Source: Lachnospiraceae bacterium (GTDB lineage: Bacteria > Bacillota > Clostridia > Lachnospirales > Lachnospiraceae). From it: a DNA stretch of 42,482 nucleotides. Positions 32,465 to 42,482 of the stretch are shown here, piece by piece. A program made the position numbers and the translations under genes. How positions within the stretch are numbered: the first letter of the stretch is position 1; each line of letters begins with the position of its first letter. The stretch covers positions 1-42,482 of the forward strand of contig JAFVCL010000077.1 of NCBI GenBank assembly GCA_017479285.1, in the 5' to 3' direction. Under the pieces are notes generated by a model. The model ran no database searches. It saw only the letters and a list, made by a program, of their open reading frames with translations, and had not been told where the DNA came from.

Positions 32465-35400
32465 TTACTGTTCTTTATTATCCGATTTGTCAAGGTCGGA
32501 CGGAATCTCACTCGTTGCTTCGCCCGGGTTTTCCCCGGGTTTTGCCTCTCCTCGCTCGAGCCTGAGCTGTTCCATAAACTCCTGGGCATCATCGGGAATA
32601 TCATCGAGATTATCCTTTCCCACATCAATATTGAGAGGCGGTTTCTTGAAGAGGATATCATACATAACGGGAATGATGAACAGAGTCATCAGCGTAGCGT
32701 ACAAAAGTCCTCCCGCGATAACAAGGGCCATAGCTTTACCCATCTGGCTACCCATATCGTCTCCGAAAATAAGGCTTGCCTCCGCGAGGATCGTTGTAAG
32801 CGCAGTCATAAGGATGGGTCTCATACGGGTCTTACCCGTTGCAATAAGAGCGTCCCGCCTCTCCATTCCGCCGATACGGAGCTGGTTCGTGTAGTCCACA
32901 TATACGATACCGTTGTTTACGACAGTACCCGTAAGGACAATGAATCCCATAAGAGCCAACATCGATATATTCTCGCCGGTAACCCAGAGAGCGATAAATC
33001 CTCCCGTGTATGCAAGGGGCAGGGTAAACAGCACGATAAATGGTGAAAGGAGGCTCTGGAACTGCGCTACCATTACGAAATAGATAAACGCGATTCCCAT
33101 AAGGAATATAGGCGCCATATCCTTTATCATCTTCATCGTAGCCTCGGACTCTCCTCCGAGATCCACGGTGTATCCCTCGGGCGGATCATAGGCCTCGATA
33201 AGCGGCTTAAGATCTCTCGCAAGAAGGGTTCCGTTCTTTCCTTCCTCGATTCCCGCAGTTACCGTAATATATCTGGTCTGGTTTACTCTCGAGATACTTG
33301 TAAAGCCGTCCTCTATCGTAAGGGTTGCAAATTCGCTTAAGGGCTTTGTCTCTGTCTTTGTGCCGGTAGAACCCGCAGAAGCAGACATTCCGGAAGCGGA
33401 CATTCCCATAGATGCTCCGCCAAAGGAGCTTCCCATGGAACTGCCACCGAAGGATCCAAAGGAACTTCCTCCAAAGGAACCGAAGGAGCCGCCACCAAGA
33501 GATGACCCCATGGATCCGAAGCTTCCCATGCTTCCGAGGCCTGCGGAAGTCATTCCCGTTGAAGCCTGTCCGGATGAGGAGGACGCGGATGTATCCGCCG
33601 GGTCATCTTCGGATTCCTCGTCCTTCTCCTCCTGCACTGTAACCTCGATCCCTATATCCATAAGGTTTTCAACCATGACCGGATCGAGCTCGTCTATAAT
33701 ATCAACCTTCATATCCACGCCATCAACCGTTACCGTAATGGCGTTCTGGGTCGTTGCCATTTCCCCGGCAATGGTTTGATATATCTGCGCAACGGTAATT
33801 CCATTTCTTATGGCCTTATCCTTGTCTACCTCAAGGTGGAGAACCTTATCCGCCTCCTCCTGTCCGTTGTTAACATTGACATATCCGTCGACGCTCCCAA
33901 CAATATCCATAACATCTTCGCTAACATCGATAAGAGTATCAAGATCCTGTCCGTAGATTGAGATTGAGAGGCCGCTTCCGAGTATCGTACTCATCTCCTC
34001 GAGACCGCTCGATAGGCTGATATTTATCCCCAGCTCATCCGCGATTTTCGTGATCGCGTCATTTATCTGTTTTACTTCCTTTGCTCCGGCCTTCTCGTTC
34101 TCTGTCGTTATCATAAGAGAGAAAGAACCGTATGCTCCCTCGCTGCCTCCAAATCCAAAGAGACTCTCACCGCCGCCGGTCATCGCGCCGATTGAATCGA
34201 TTCCTTCTATCTCGACAGCCCTGAAGATAAGCTCGTCCACCAATTCATAGGCTTCCTCGCGGGTTATCTCCTCCTCATCAAAGACGACTGTACCCTGGAT
34301 CTGGTTGCTTGTAATATCCGGTATCATTACGATGCCCATTCGAAGCACAAGCCAGACCGTAAGACCGAGCAATCCTATGGCAATTCCCAGCGGAACCGCC
34401 TTTACCTTGAGGCAGAACGCAAGCACCTTTCCGTATACATTCTGGATCCTGTCAAAGATCTTGTGTTCCTTCGGCTTTGTCTTTCTAAGAAGGGTCGAGC
34501 TCGATGCAGGAACGACGGTCATGGCCACAAGAAGCGACGCAAGGAGACAGTATATGATTGTCAGGGACATGGGCAGCATAAGAGATCTTACCATACCGGT
34601 CGTGTATACCATCGGGAAGAAAACGCAGACGCTGGTAAGAGTCGATGCAACCACCGCCCCCGCAACCTGCCTTGTACCCTGTACCGCGGCTCTCGGCGCG
34701 GCAATGCCCCGCCCCCGCAACCGGTATATATTCTCCATAATAACTATGGAGTTATCCACCAGCATACCTATGCCAAGCGCCATACCCGATAAGGACATCA
34801 TATTAAGCGATATTCCCGAGAAGTACATCGCAACAAGCGACATGAGCACGCTTAAAGGTATGCTTATGGCAACAACGATGGTCGGCATTACATCCCTTAA
34901 GAATATTGCAAGGATTATTACAGCCAGCGCCGCACCGACTACCATGCTCTGCATAACGCTCTTTATGATAAGCTCGATATAATCTCCCTGATCCACAAGC
35001 ACCAGAATATTCAATCCTTCATACTCTTCCTCGAGCTGACTGATCTCCTCGCGCAGAGTTCTGCTTACCTCATTGGTTCCTGTTGTACTTGCCTTAAATA
35101 TCGAAAGGATTACCGCGCTGCTGTCATTAAGTCTCGTAAAGGTAACATCGCTGTTATCGATAACAACCAGATCCGCAACGGAATCAAGGGTTATATCCCC
35201 GATACCATCGATGTTGGCAAGCAGCATATCTCCGAGATCCTCGATTGAGTCATAGTTGTTACCGACCTTAAGGAGCCATGAATTATCCTCCTTATCGTCT
35301 ATATAACCCGCAGGCATCTCAAAATTCTGGGCATATATAAGCGCGGAGATGGTCGAAAGTGTAAGCAGTCCGTCCGCATTGGCGCTCTCAAGCACGCTGT

Positions 35401-37204
35401 CCTTTGACTTTTCAAACTCCTCGGCTGCATCATTATAGCTCTCCCAGCCTGAATCAATCTGCTCCTGGGCACTCTCAAGCTGGGTCTTTCCGGCATCAAG
35501 CTGTGCCTGGGTGCTCTCCAGCGCAGTCTGTCCGGAGGCAAGCTGTGCCTGGGCTGCTGCAAATCCCGCAGCGGCCTGCATCTTTGCAGCCTCAATATCG
35601 GTATATGAAACCCCCAGCTTTGCAAGCTCCGCCTCAAAGCCGGAGACCATTCCCTTTGTAACCTCTATCTCAAGCTGCAGCGCAGTAAGCTCGGATTTAT
35701 AGCTTGTAACCGTTTCCTGCAGAGTCTTTAGCTGTGGAATATACTGCTGAAGCTGGTTTACAGTTTCTTCCGTCTGGGTTCTTATACTCTTTACCGAATC
35801 AGTCACCTGTTTTACGGATGCCCCAAGCTCCGCAGACTTTGTATTATAATCCGTCTCTGCGGCGGTAAAGGCTTCCTGCGCAGCCGCAGCGGTGAGCTGT
35901 TTTTCCGTGTTTTCGGGATCGGCTTCAAGCTCCGCAGCCGCATTTGCAAGGGCAGTCCCCGCGGATTGATATGCAACCGCGGAAGCGGCAAATGCCTGGG
36001 TCTTCGCGGTAAGATCCTGAGTCGGGGACTGAAGCTCCGAAACAGCACCGGACATCGCGGAAACCGTAAGCAGATATACCTGTAGATTTGTAGAGCCGGG
36101 AACAGTCTCATTCTCGGCAGTTGCAAATGCAACATCAAGTGCACCTTCGGGGGCAAGCTTGTCCCCGAGGGCGATTATCGTGTCAAGCGTGGTCACGGTA
36201 TTTTTCGCAGTCGTAAGGGACGCGTCAAGGGTGCTTACCGTGCTGTCTATATCATCGACTGTAAGAGTATTGTAAGGCTCCGGGAGCTGCTTCATCCCGT
36301 CTTCCACTGCCTTTAAAGCTTCCTTTAAGACGGTTTCCTGGGTCTGCTGCATAAGGAGCTGTGCCTGATATGAGGAAAGCTGGTCCAGCGCAAGGCTTGC
36401 CTGGGCAAGCTGGTTATAGGTTTCCGTCTGCTGCTTTTCAAGCTCTGCCTTACCGTTCTCCAGCTCGTTTTTTGCCTTATCAAGCTCGGCCTGTCCGGTA
36501 GTCATTTCATTTTTGCCCTTGTCAAGCTCAGCCTGTCCGTCCTCTAACTGCTGACGGGCATCGTCAAGCTGTTTTTCGGCATCGTCAAGTGCCTCCTGTG
36601 CCTTGGCTTTTATCTTTTCATTCAGTGCATCTATCTTTTCCTGATTGAGCCTTACCTCAACACTCTTATCTATAAGCCCGCTCTCGGAAACACTCGCAAC
36701 ACCGTCCTGTCTTTCAAACCGGGGAGTCAGTGTATTTTCGACAAATCTCGAGAGTTCCTCCATATCCTTTCCGTCATAGCTTACCGCAATATACATCGAA
36801 GCCAGCATGTCCACGCTAAGTTCGAGCACACTCGGGGTTCCGACCTCCTCCGGGAAGACGGTCTTTACCGTATTTATCGCCGCCGTTACTTTTACAAGGA
36901 CGCTGTCCATATTGGTATCGTCCTCGAACTCCAGCTGAACCATGCTGTAGTTTTCATAGCTGTAGCTGTTTACATTTTTAACGCCTGTTATTGTTCCAAG
37001 ACCGCTCTCAAGCGGCTCGGTTACAACCTGCTCAACCTTCTCCGGGCTCGCGCCGGGGTATGTGGTGATCACAAGGAGATACGGAAGACTGACCTCCGGG
37101 AGCAGGTCAAGCTGCATCTTGGTCACGCTGACCACTCCGAGTATAAGTACCACCAGAACCGCTATCAAAATTGTGTAAGGTTTCTTAACGCTAAACTTAG
37201 CCAT
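32465..37204 (-). CDS. RND-family transporter with long coiled-coil insertion
   Basis: A 1579-residue inner-membrane pump of the HAE1/AcrB-like RND type, which exports substrates using a proton gradient. TM1 (11-28) is followed by the first porter domain, the TM2-6 block (GIGMLVDNSIVIMENI, Asp817 with Asn818 in place of a second Asp), TM7 and the second porter half, then TM8-12 (GTVVNNGIVYVDY). Standard AcrB-like pumps have about 1040 residues. The excess is in two insertions. Residues about 195-610 form heptad-rich coiled coil (QLDDARQQLEDGQAELDKGK and similar), and about 1190-1285 form an acidic then Gly/Ser/Phe/Met-rich tract. The start overlaps the MocR-type gene by 8 bp. No membrane-fusion or outer-membrane partner gene is nearby, as expected for a cell with one membrane. 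Confidence 0.93.
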   Translation of the reverse strand: MAKFSVKKPYTILIAVLVVLILGVVSVTKMQLDLLPEVSLPYLLVITTYPGASPEKVEQVVTEPLESGLGTITGVKNVNSYSYENYSMVQLEFEDDTNMDSVLVKVTAAINTVKTVFPEEVGTPSVLELSVDMLASMYIAVSYDGKDMEELSRFVENTLTPRFERQDGVASVSESGLIDKSVEVRLNQEKIDALNEKIKAKAQEALDDAEKQLDDARQQLEDGQAELDKGKNEMTTGQAELDKAKNELENGKAELEKQQTETYNQLAQASLALDQLSSYQAQLLMQQTQETVLKEALKAVEDGMKQLPEPYNTLTVDDIDSTVSTLDASLTTAKNTVTTLDTIIALGDKLAPEGALDVAFATAENETVPGSTNLQVYLLTVSAMSGAVSELQSPTQDLTAKTQAFAASAVAYQSAGTALANAAAELEADPENTEKQLTAAAAQEAFTAAETDYNTKSAELGASVKQVTDSVKSIRTQTEETVNQLQQYIPQLKTLQETVTSYKSELTALQLEIEVTKGMVSGFEAELAKLGVSYTDIEAAKMQAAAGFAAAQAQLASGQTALESTQAQLDAGKTQLESAQEQIDSGWESYNDAAEEFEKSKDSVLESANADGLLTLSTISALIYAQNFEMPAGYIDDKEDNSWLLKVGNNYDSIEDLGDMLLANIDGIGDITLDSVADLVVIDNSDVTFTRLNDSSAVILSIFKASTTGTNEVSRTLREEISQLEEEYEGLNILVLVDQGDYIELIIKSVMQSMVVGAALAVIILAIFLRDVMPTIVVAISIPLSVLMSLVAMYFSGISLNMMSLSGMALGIGMLVDNSIVIMENIYRLRGRGIAAPRAAVQGTRQVAGAVVASTLTSVCVFFPMVYTTGMVRSLMLPMSLTIIYCLLASLLVAMTVVPASSSTLLRKTKPKEHKIFDRIQNVYGKVLAFCLKVKAVPLGIAIGLLGLTVWLVLRMGIVMIPDITSNQIQGTVVFDEEEITREEAYELVDELIFRAVEIEGIDSIGAMTGGGESLFGFGGSEGAYGSFSLMITTENEKAGAKEVKQINDAITKIADELGINISLSSGLEEMSTILGSGLSISIYGQDLDTLIDVSEDVMDIVGSVDGYVNVNNGQEEADKVLHLEVDKDKAIRNGITVAQIYQTIAGEMATTQNAITVTVDGVDMKVDIIDELDPVMVENLMDIGIEVTVQEEKDEESEDDPADTSASSSSGQASTGMTSAGLGSMGSFGSMGSSLGGGSFGSFGGSSFGSFGGSSMGSSFGGASMGMSASGMSASAGSTGTKTETKPLSEFATLTIEDGFTSISRVNQTRYITVTAGIEEGKNGTLLARDLKPLIEAYDPPEGYTVDLGGESEATMKMIKDMAPIFLMGIAFIYFVMVAQFQSLLSPFIVLFTLPLAYTGGFIALWVTGENISMLALMGFIVLTGTVVNNGIVYVDYTNQLRIGGMERRDALIATGKTRMRPILMTALTTILAEASLIFGDDMGSQMGKAMALVIAGGLLYATLMTLFIIPVMYDILFKKPPLNIDVGKDNLDDIPDDAQEFMEQLRLERGEAKPGENPGEATSEIPSDLDKSDNKEQ

Positions 37205-38630
37205 TTTCTTTCAAAGCCCCTTTTATAGCTTTCATTGCCGTAATCAGTCTGTCTTCCGCTATTTCTCCGTAGCAGATAAGGTATTTGTTTTTATAGCTTA
37301 ATTCGCTATTGTAACAATATAAATCAATCGGATTTATTTTTACATAATCATCTTCTAAAAGTTTTATGAAATTTTTATTAACCTCTTTTTTAAACTCTAT
37401 CATAAGATGCAGTCCCGCCTTTGACTCATGAAGTATCGCATCCCTGTCAAGACCTGTCTCCTTAAAAGCCCGAAGCAGCCTGTCGTGACATTTCGCAAAG
37501 CGTTTCCGCATTCTCCTTATATGTCTTTCGTAGTATCCCTCTCTTATAAAAGCCGCCAGAGTATATTGTTCAAATGCCGAGACTGTCCCCGAGTAAAAAT
37601 CAAGCCGCTCGCTGTATATTTTATCAAGCTTCTCCGGCAGGACCATATACGCCACCCTTATCGACGGAGCCAGGGTGCGGGTAAAGGTGTTCATGTAAAT
37701 AACCCTGTCGCTGCCCATGGAATACATCGGAAGGAGCGGTCTTCCCTCAAACTTAAGCTCACTGTCGTAGTCATCCTCGATAATATAGGCATCCTGCTCC
37801 CTTGCCCATTCGAGCAGTTTTCTTCTCCTCGAGACGGGCATTATACAGCCCGTCGGGAAATGGTGGGAGGGGGAAATATGAACCAGCTTTGTTCCTCTTG
37901 AGGGGAGCCTGTCTATGACCATCCCATCCCCGTCAACAGGGATGTGCAATACTCTTACTCCGTTTGCCTCATAGATTTTCCCCACCTTTTTATACCCCGG
38001 ATCCTCGACTGCCACAAAGCTGTTCCGCCCGATAAGCTGGATGAGGATGTGATGGAGGTATTCGGTCCCGGGGCCAATTATAATGCGCTCCGCCGGCGCG
38101 GATATTCCCTTTGCCTCGTAAAGATACCCGCTTATGGCACTCCTGAGCTCGTACACTCCTCTTCCTTCGGGTGCCATAAGAAAGCTCTCCTCCCTGTCAA
38201 GCAGGACCTTCCTTGATATCTTCGCCCAGGCGTCAAAAGGAAAGCTGTCAGCGCCGAAGGTATTGACCGAAAAGTCAGCTATGTACTCCCGGTTTTCTTT
38301 TGTATCCCCCGGATCTTGGAACAATTCTCTTTCCTCTTCTTTTGAAAACTCCTTCACATATCCATTGCCAAAGGCCGTCACCGCATCCTCCGACACATAA
38401 TATCCCTTCTTTTGAAGCGTATAGATAAACCCCTCCTGTTCAAGGAGCGAGTATGCGTTCTCAACCGTAATGACAGAGACGCCGAGATTTCCCGCCAGTG
38501 TTCTCTTCGAGGGAAGGCGCTCCCCCTTTGGGATTTTTCCGGATATGATATCTCTGCGGATGCATTCATATATGTATTTGTAAACCGGCTTTTTCCCGCT
38601 TTCCTCTATCGGATAAGTCAATACCTGCAT
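37197..38630 (-). CDS. MocR/PdxR-type GntR regulator with aminotransferase-like domain
   Basis: A 477-residue fusion of a GntR winged helix (about 10-80: LPSKRTLAGNLGVSVITVENAYSLL) with a fold-type I aminotransferase domain (about 110-470; HISPSHHFPTG, EDDYDSEL). Such proteins sense PLP or related amines; PdxR members control vitamin B6 genes. It is divergent from a pyridoxal kinase gene, which fits PdxR. In the canonical PLP site S-K-T-L-x-P the lysine is replaced by Arg318 (FTRTLAPSIRVAY, codon CGC at 37677-37679), so a Schiff base is not expected. ATG follows AAGGAGG. Its end overlaps the RND pump start by 8 bp, so the pump is probably co-expressed. Confidence 0.9.
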   Translation of the reverse strand: MQVLTYPIEESGKKPVYKYIYECIRRDIISGKIPKGERLPSKRTLAGNLGVSVITVENAYSLLEQEGFIYTLQKKGYYVSEDAVTAFGNGYVKEFSKEEERELFQDPGDTKENREYIADFSVNTFGADSFPFDAWAKISRKVLLDREESFLMAPEGRGVYELRSAISGYLYEAKGISAPAERIIIGPGTEYLHHILIQLIGRNSFVAVEDPGYKKVGKIYEANGVRVLHIPVDGDGMVIDRLPSRGTKLVHISPSHHFPTGCIMPVSRRRKLLEWAREQDAYIIEDDYDSELKFEGRPLLPMYSMGSDRVIYMNTFTRTLAPSIRVAYMVLPEKLDKIYSERLDFYSGTVSAFEQYTLAAFIREGYYERHIRRMRKRFAKCHDRLLRAFKETGLDRDAILHESKAGLHLMIEFKKEVNKNFIKLLEDDYVKINPIDLYCYNSELSYKNKYLICYGEIAEDRLITAMKAIKGALKENG

Positions 38631-38675
38631 AGTTCCTCCTTATATCCGGTAACTCACACTTGCATTATTATTTTA

Positions 38676-38743
38676 TCTGGTCTTATTTTTTAGTTTAATA
38701 ATGGCATTATGATTTATACCAGAACTATCCTATACTATGTCAG
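38676..38743. promoter_or_regulatory. Divergent promoter and operator region, MocR gene/pyridoxal kinase
   Basis: The 233-bp gap holds a minus promoter CTGACA (38738-38743) and TGG-TATAAA (-10 at 38713-38718; 19-nt spacer). A plus -10 TATACT (38731-38736) has no good -35, as for an activated promoter. An inverted pair TCTGGT (38676-38681) and ACCAGA (38718-38723), 42 bp apart, is a candidate MocR site. Bases 38744-38863 form a long kinase leader with no clear structure. Confidence 0.5.
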
Positions 38744-38863
38744 GAACAGTTGTAAAGAAAAACTTTCGCCAAAGGGGACGGAACATAAAAGTTCATACAG
38801 GCACATAAAGGAAAGTTTTTACAAAACCCGGATAACGGATAAATCGAAAGGATATGTTTAATT

Positions 38864-39712
38864 ATGAAAAGAGTAATGACAATCCAGGACATTTCATGCA
38901 TAGGAAAGTGCTCTCTTACCGTTGCTCTGCCCATCATCTCGGCAGCAGGCATCGAGACTGCAATAGTTCCCACAGCCGTTTTGTCCACACATACACAATT
39001 TAAAGGCTTTACCTTCAGAGATCTTACAGACGATATGGAGCCCATAAGGGATCACTGGAAAAAAGAGGGATTTATTTTTAATGCGATATACACCGGATAT
39101 CTCGGAAGTGAAAGACAGATAGATATTGTTAAATCGTATTTTGAGGATTTTTCCACTCCCGGCACGATAAAGATCGTGGACCCTGCCATGGCGGACGGCG
39201 GTAAGCTCTATGTCGGATTTGATGAGCATTTTGCCCGGGAGATGGGAAAACTCTGCGGTAAGGCGGATATCATACTTCCGAATATCTCTGAGGCGGCGCT
39301 TATGCTCGGAGAGGAATATCCCGGCGAGGATGCCGATGAAGAGACCGTTAAGGCACTGATATTAAAGCTTGCCAAGCTCGGTTCAAAAATCGTTGTGATC
39401 ACCGGTGTGACCCTTTCCGACGGAAGCTTCGGCTTTATCGGATACAATGTAGAAAAGAATGAATTCTTTAAGTACGGCACAGAAAAAGTTCCGCACAAAT
39501 CGCACGGAACCGGTGATATCTTCGCAAGCGCATTTACAGGCGCACTTGTAAACGGCTATTCTGTTTATGACTCACTCAGCATAGCAGCGGATTATACCGC
39601 TGCCTGCATAAAGAACACCTACCTTGACCCGGATAAGGTAGATTACGCGGTAAACTTTGAGCTCGAACTGCCCTACTATATCAGCAGGCTTTCAAAGCAG
39701 AAACTTGGTTGA
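38864..39712 (+). CDS. pdxY: Pyridoxal/pyridoxamine kinase
   Basis: A ribokinase-superfamily kinase that phosphorylates B6 vitamers to make PLP. The 282-residue product has the substrate-binding start TIQDISCIGKCSLTVALPII, the VDPAMADGGKLY block, and the catalytic anion-hole motif KSHGTGDIFASAFTGALV with Asp. The ATG is preceded by AAAGGA at a somewhat long distance. It is divergent from the MocR/PdxR-type regulator, the standard arrangement for B6 salvage control. The symbol is chosen over pdxK by similarity of the N-terminal region and is not firm. It ends 17 bp from the stop of the convergent acyltransferase gene; no clear terminator. Confidence 0.9.
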   Translation: MKRVMTIQDISCIGKCSLTVALPIISAAGIETAIVPTAVLSTHTQFKGFTFRDLTDDMEPIRDHWKKEGFIFNAIYTGYLGSERQIDIVKSYFEDFSTPGTIKIVDPAMADGGKLYVGFDEHFAREMGKLCGKADIILPNISEAALMLGEEYPGEDADEETVKALILKLAKLGSKIVVITGVTLSDGSFGFIGYNVEKNEFFKYGTEKVPHKSHGTGDIFASAFTGALVNGYSVYDSLSIAADYTAACIKNTYLDPDKVDYAVNFELELPYYISRLSKQKLG

Positions 39713-39729
39713 GCTTACCTTTAAATCAG

Positions 39730-40476
39730 TCACATTTGCTTCGGGGAGATGACATCGAGTATCTGCATTATAACCTGCTCCCCGATAGCATTTGTTTTTA
39801 CACCCTTTATTTCCTCTGCCGTGAGCACTCCGGTTATATCAAAATATACATCGGAACCGCGGCGGGGGAAATTTTTGTGTATATCCGAAGTTCCCCTTAC
39901 CGCCATAATGACTATCGGAACCTCAGCCATCTGGGCAATCTTAAACATGGAGTTATGAAACGGAAGAAGCGGCGCATCTGTCGTATTCCTTGTTCCCTCC
40001 GGATAGACCCCCATTGATACCTGATCATCCTTCAAAAGAGCCACGGCATTTTCAACGGTCTTCATCGCCGCCGCCGGATGCTGTCTGTCGATAGACATAA
40101 AGCAGCACCTTCGGATGATTTTTCCAAAAAATGGAATATGCATGTTTTCTTCCTTTGAAAGAAAGGCAACATCGTATTTTTCAAGCACATACCAGGAAAG
40201 GATCGGATCGAATTTTGATCTGTGGTTTTGTATAAGCAAAAACCTCGTCCCCTGCGGAATCTTCTCAAGTCCGGTCGTGTGGATACGGATTCTTAAAAGC
40301 CACACGGCAAGATGGGTTGCGCTGTTGAGAAGTCCCCGGTAATACCTGCTGTGTTTCATGTATATTCTGTTCTTATCAACAAAAAGACTGCTGACCGCAA
40401 GCAAAAGAACATAGCACAGGCAGATTCCCGCAAACGCCGCGAGAACGATCAGTATTATCTTCACTGCTAAAGGCAT
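39730..40476 (-). CDS. plsC: Second PlsC-like 1-acylglycerol-3-phosphate acyltransferase
   Basis: A 248-residue LPLAT-family enzyme. Hydrophobic N terminus (5-33), catalytic QNHRSKFD with His85 and Asp90, and YPEGTRN (158-164). It transfers an acyl chain to lysophosphatidic acid in phospholipid synthesis. The ATG lies 3 nt after the glpK stop, with GGAGGA inside the end of glpK, so the two are coupled. That pairing, glycerol to glycerol 3-phosphate and then acylation, suggests use of exogenous glycerol for lipids. It is distinct from the gene at 2484-3245. Confidence 0.88.
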   Translation of the reverse strand: MPLAVKIILIVLAAFAGICLCYVLLLAVSSLFVDKNRIYMKHSRYYRGLLNSATHLAVWLLRIRIHTTGLEKIPQGTRFLLIQNHRSKFDPILSWYVLEKYDVAFLSKEENMHIPFFGKIIRRCCFMSIDRQHPAAAMKTVENAVALLKDDQVSMGVYPEGTRNTTDAPLLPFHNSMFKIAQMAEVPIVIMAVRGTSDIHKNFPRRGSDVYFDITGVLTAEEIKGVKTNAIGEQVIMQILDVISPKQM

Positions 40477-40479
40477 TGT

Positions 40480-42041
<1,562 letters not shown>

Positions 42042-42066
42042 GTACTAATATTATCCCCGTCACGGC

Positions 42067-42277
42067 GTGGCGGCTATAAATCATATAGTTTTATTCAAGG
42101 GCATACGCTGCTAAGTTCGAGCCACTTTGCTCAAGGCGAAATCGGTCGCCTCAAACTCGCGACGCTCGCCTCATCAGGCGAGCTGCTCAAACAGTTTCGG
42201 CGACACGATTTTCCGCAAAGATGTCTCTCGCTAAGCGCTTCGCCTATTTCATAAAACTATATGTTCATATCCGCCGC
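42067..42277. repeat. 211-bp element with 27-bp terminal inverted repeats, non-coding
   Basis: The ends 42067-42094 and 42251-42277 are inverted copies with three mismatches and one 1-nt gap; the innermost 13 bp, CATATAGTTTTAT, are identical. The 156-bp interior contains no open frame over 60 codons and has several short hairpins, for example CTCGCCT-CATC-AGGCGAG (42165-42182). It could be a miniature transposon-like element or a structured intergenic repeat. No target duplication was evident. Confidence 0.6.
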
Positions 42278-42482
42278 ACCTGAACGGTATAGAATTAAAG
42301 CTATAGTATTCAGCTGATTGAACGATATTATAGATCAACAAACCTGACTAACCGGTATCTCGAACTGCGAGGGTATATTGTATTTCCGTTCGCACCAAGG
42401 AGATGCCTTTAGCGTAGGCGAAATCTGTCCCGAATTTCTTAGGCTATGCGTTACGATGCGCTCCCCTCCAGAGCGCATTGTA
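42278..42482. other. Non-coding right edge of window
   Basis: No gene recognised. The phrase AGGCGAAATCTGTCCCG (42415-42431) echoes AGGCGAAATCGGTCGCC (42134-42150) in the adjacent element. TGCGCTC / GAGCGCA (42457-42477) is a 7-bp inverted repeat at the edge, possibly part of a terminator whose tail is outside the window. Confidence 0.4.

Noticed and set aside
38744-38863. Third copy of the AGGAAAGTT element in the pyridoxal kinase leader
   Set aside because: Only short stretches (TGTAAAGAAAAAC, AGGAAAGTTTTT) match and their order differs from the two clear copies.
42457-42477. Terminator at the right window edge
   Set aside because: The 7-bp inverted repeat has no T-run within the window on either side, so it is only noted.

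Overview
The window looks like chromosome of a low-to-mid-GC Gram-positive anaerobe of the Clostridia, most likely a Lachnospiraceae member (Butyrivibrio-like; this is inference from protein style and gene set, not a database match). Supporting signs are strong GGAGG-type ribosome binding sites, a SAM-I-clan riboswitch before metK, an eukaryote-like (type 2) IleS, a class 1B dihydroorotate dehydrogenase with PyrK, Cys-rich repeat surface proteins, and an RND pump in what should be a single-membrane cell. Nearly all genes lie on the minus strand; only one plsC-like gene and a pyridoxal kinase are on plus. No tRNA, rRNA, CRISPR array, insertion sequence or phage gene was seen.

Layout from left to right. 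1-3.3 kb: metK (cut by the window edge) behind a SAM riboswitch and terminator; murA; a divergent acyltransferase sharing its promoter region with murA. 3.3-10.1 kb: a two-gene unit of a 115-residue membrane protein and a 2095-residue lipoprotein with Cys-rich repeats. 10.2-16.5 kb: an apparent seven-gene operon, read right to left: GH9-like lipoprotein, ddl, murF, ECF sigma factor, 55-residue membrane protein, polytopic membrane protein, PrsW-type protease. It ends in a UUCG terminator. 16.6-17.8 kb: an EF-hand-rich protein. 17.9-26.8 kb: ileS, glgP, an aconitase-family hydratase and an SseB-like protein. 26.8-32.5 kb: a secreted papain-like protease and pyrC-pyrK-pyrD. 32.5-39.7 kb: an RND transporter with a coiled-coil insertion, overlapping a MocR/PdxR-type regulator that is divergent from pyridoxal kinase. 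39.7-42 kb: glpK-plsC. 42.0-42.5 kb: non-coding DNA with a 211-bp inverted-repeat element.

How the genes may work together. The most interesting part is 3.3-16.5 kb. The last two cytoplasmic steps of peptidoglycan precursor assembly (Ddl, MurF) are tightly packed with an ECF sigma factor and a PrsW-type intramembrane protease, the enzyme class that cleaves anti-sigma factor RsiW in Bacillus. No classical anti-sigma gene is visible. Instead there is a tiny overlapping single-pass protein whose sequence resembles the C-terminal half of the 115-residue protein encoded next to the giant lipoprotein. This suggests a cell-envelope sensing circuit with an unconventional anti-sigma or sensor, linked to a large surface lipoprotein. 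This is a hypothesis, built from gene order and motifs.

Other notable points are a MocR-type regulator in which the PLP-binding lysine appears replaced by arginine, an RND pump carrying about 415 extra residues of coiled coil, acidic low-complexity insertions in PyrC and PyrK, and a 33-nt element repeated after two different terminators.
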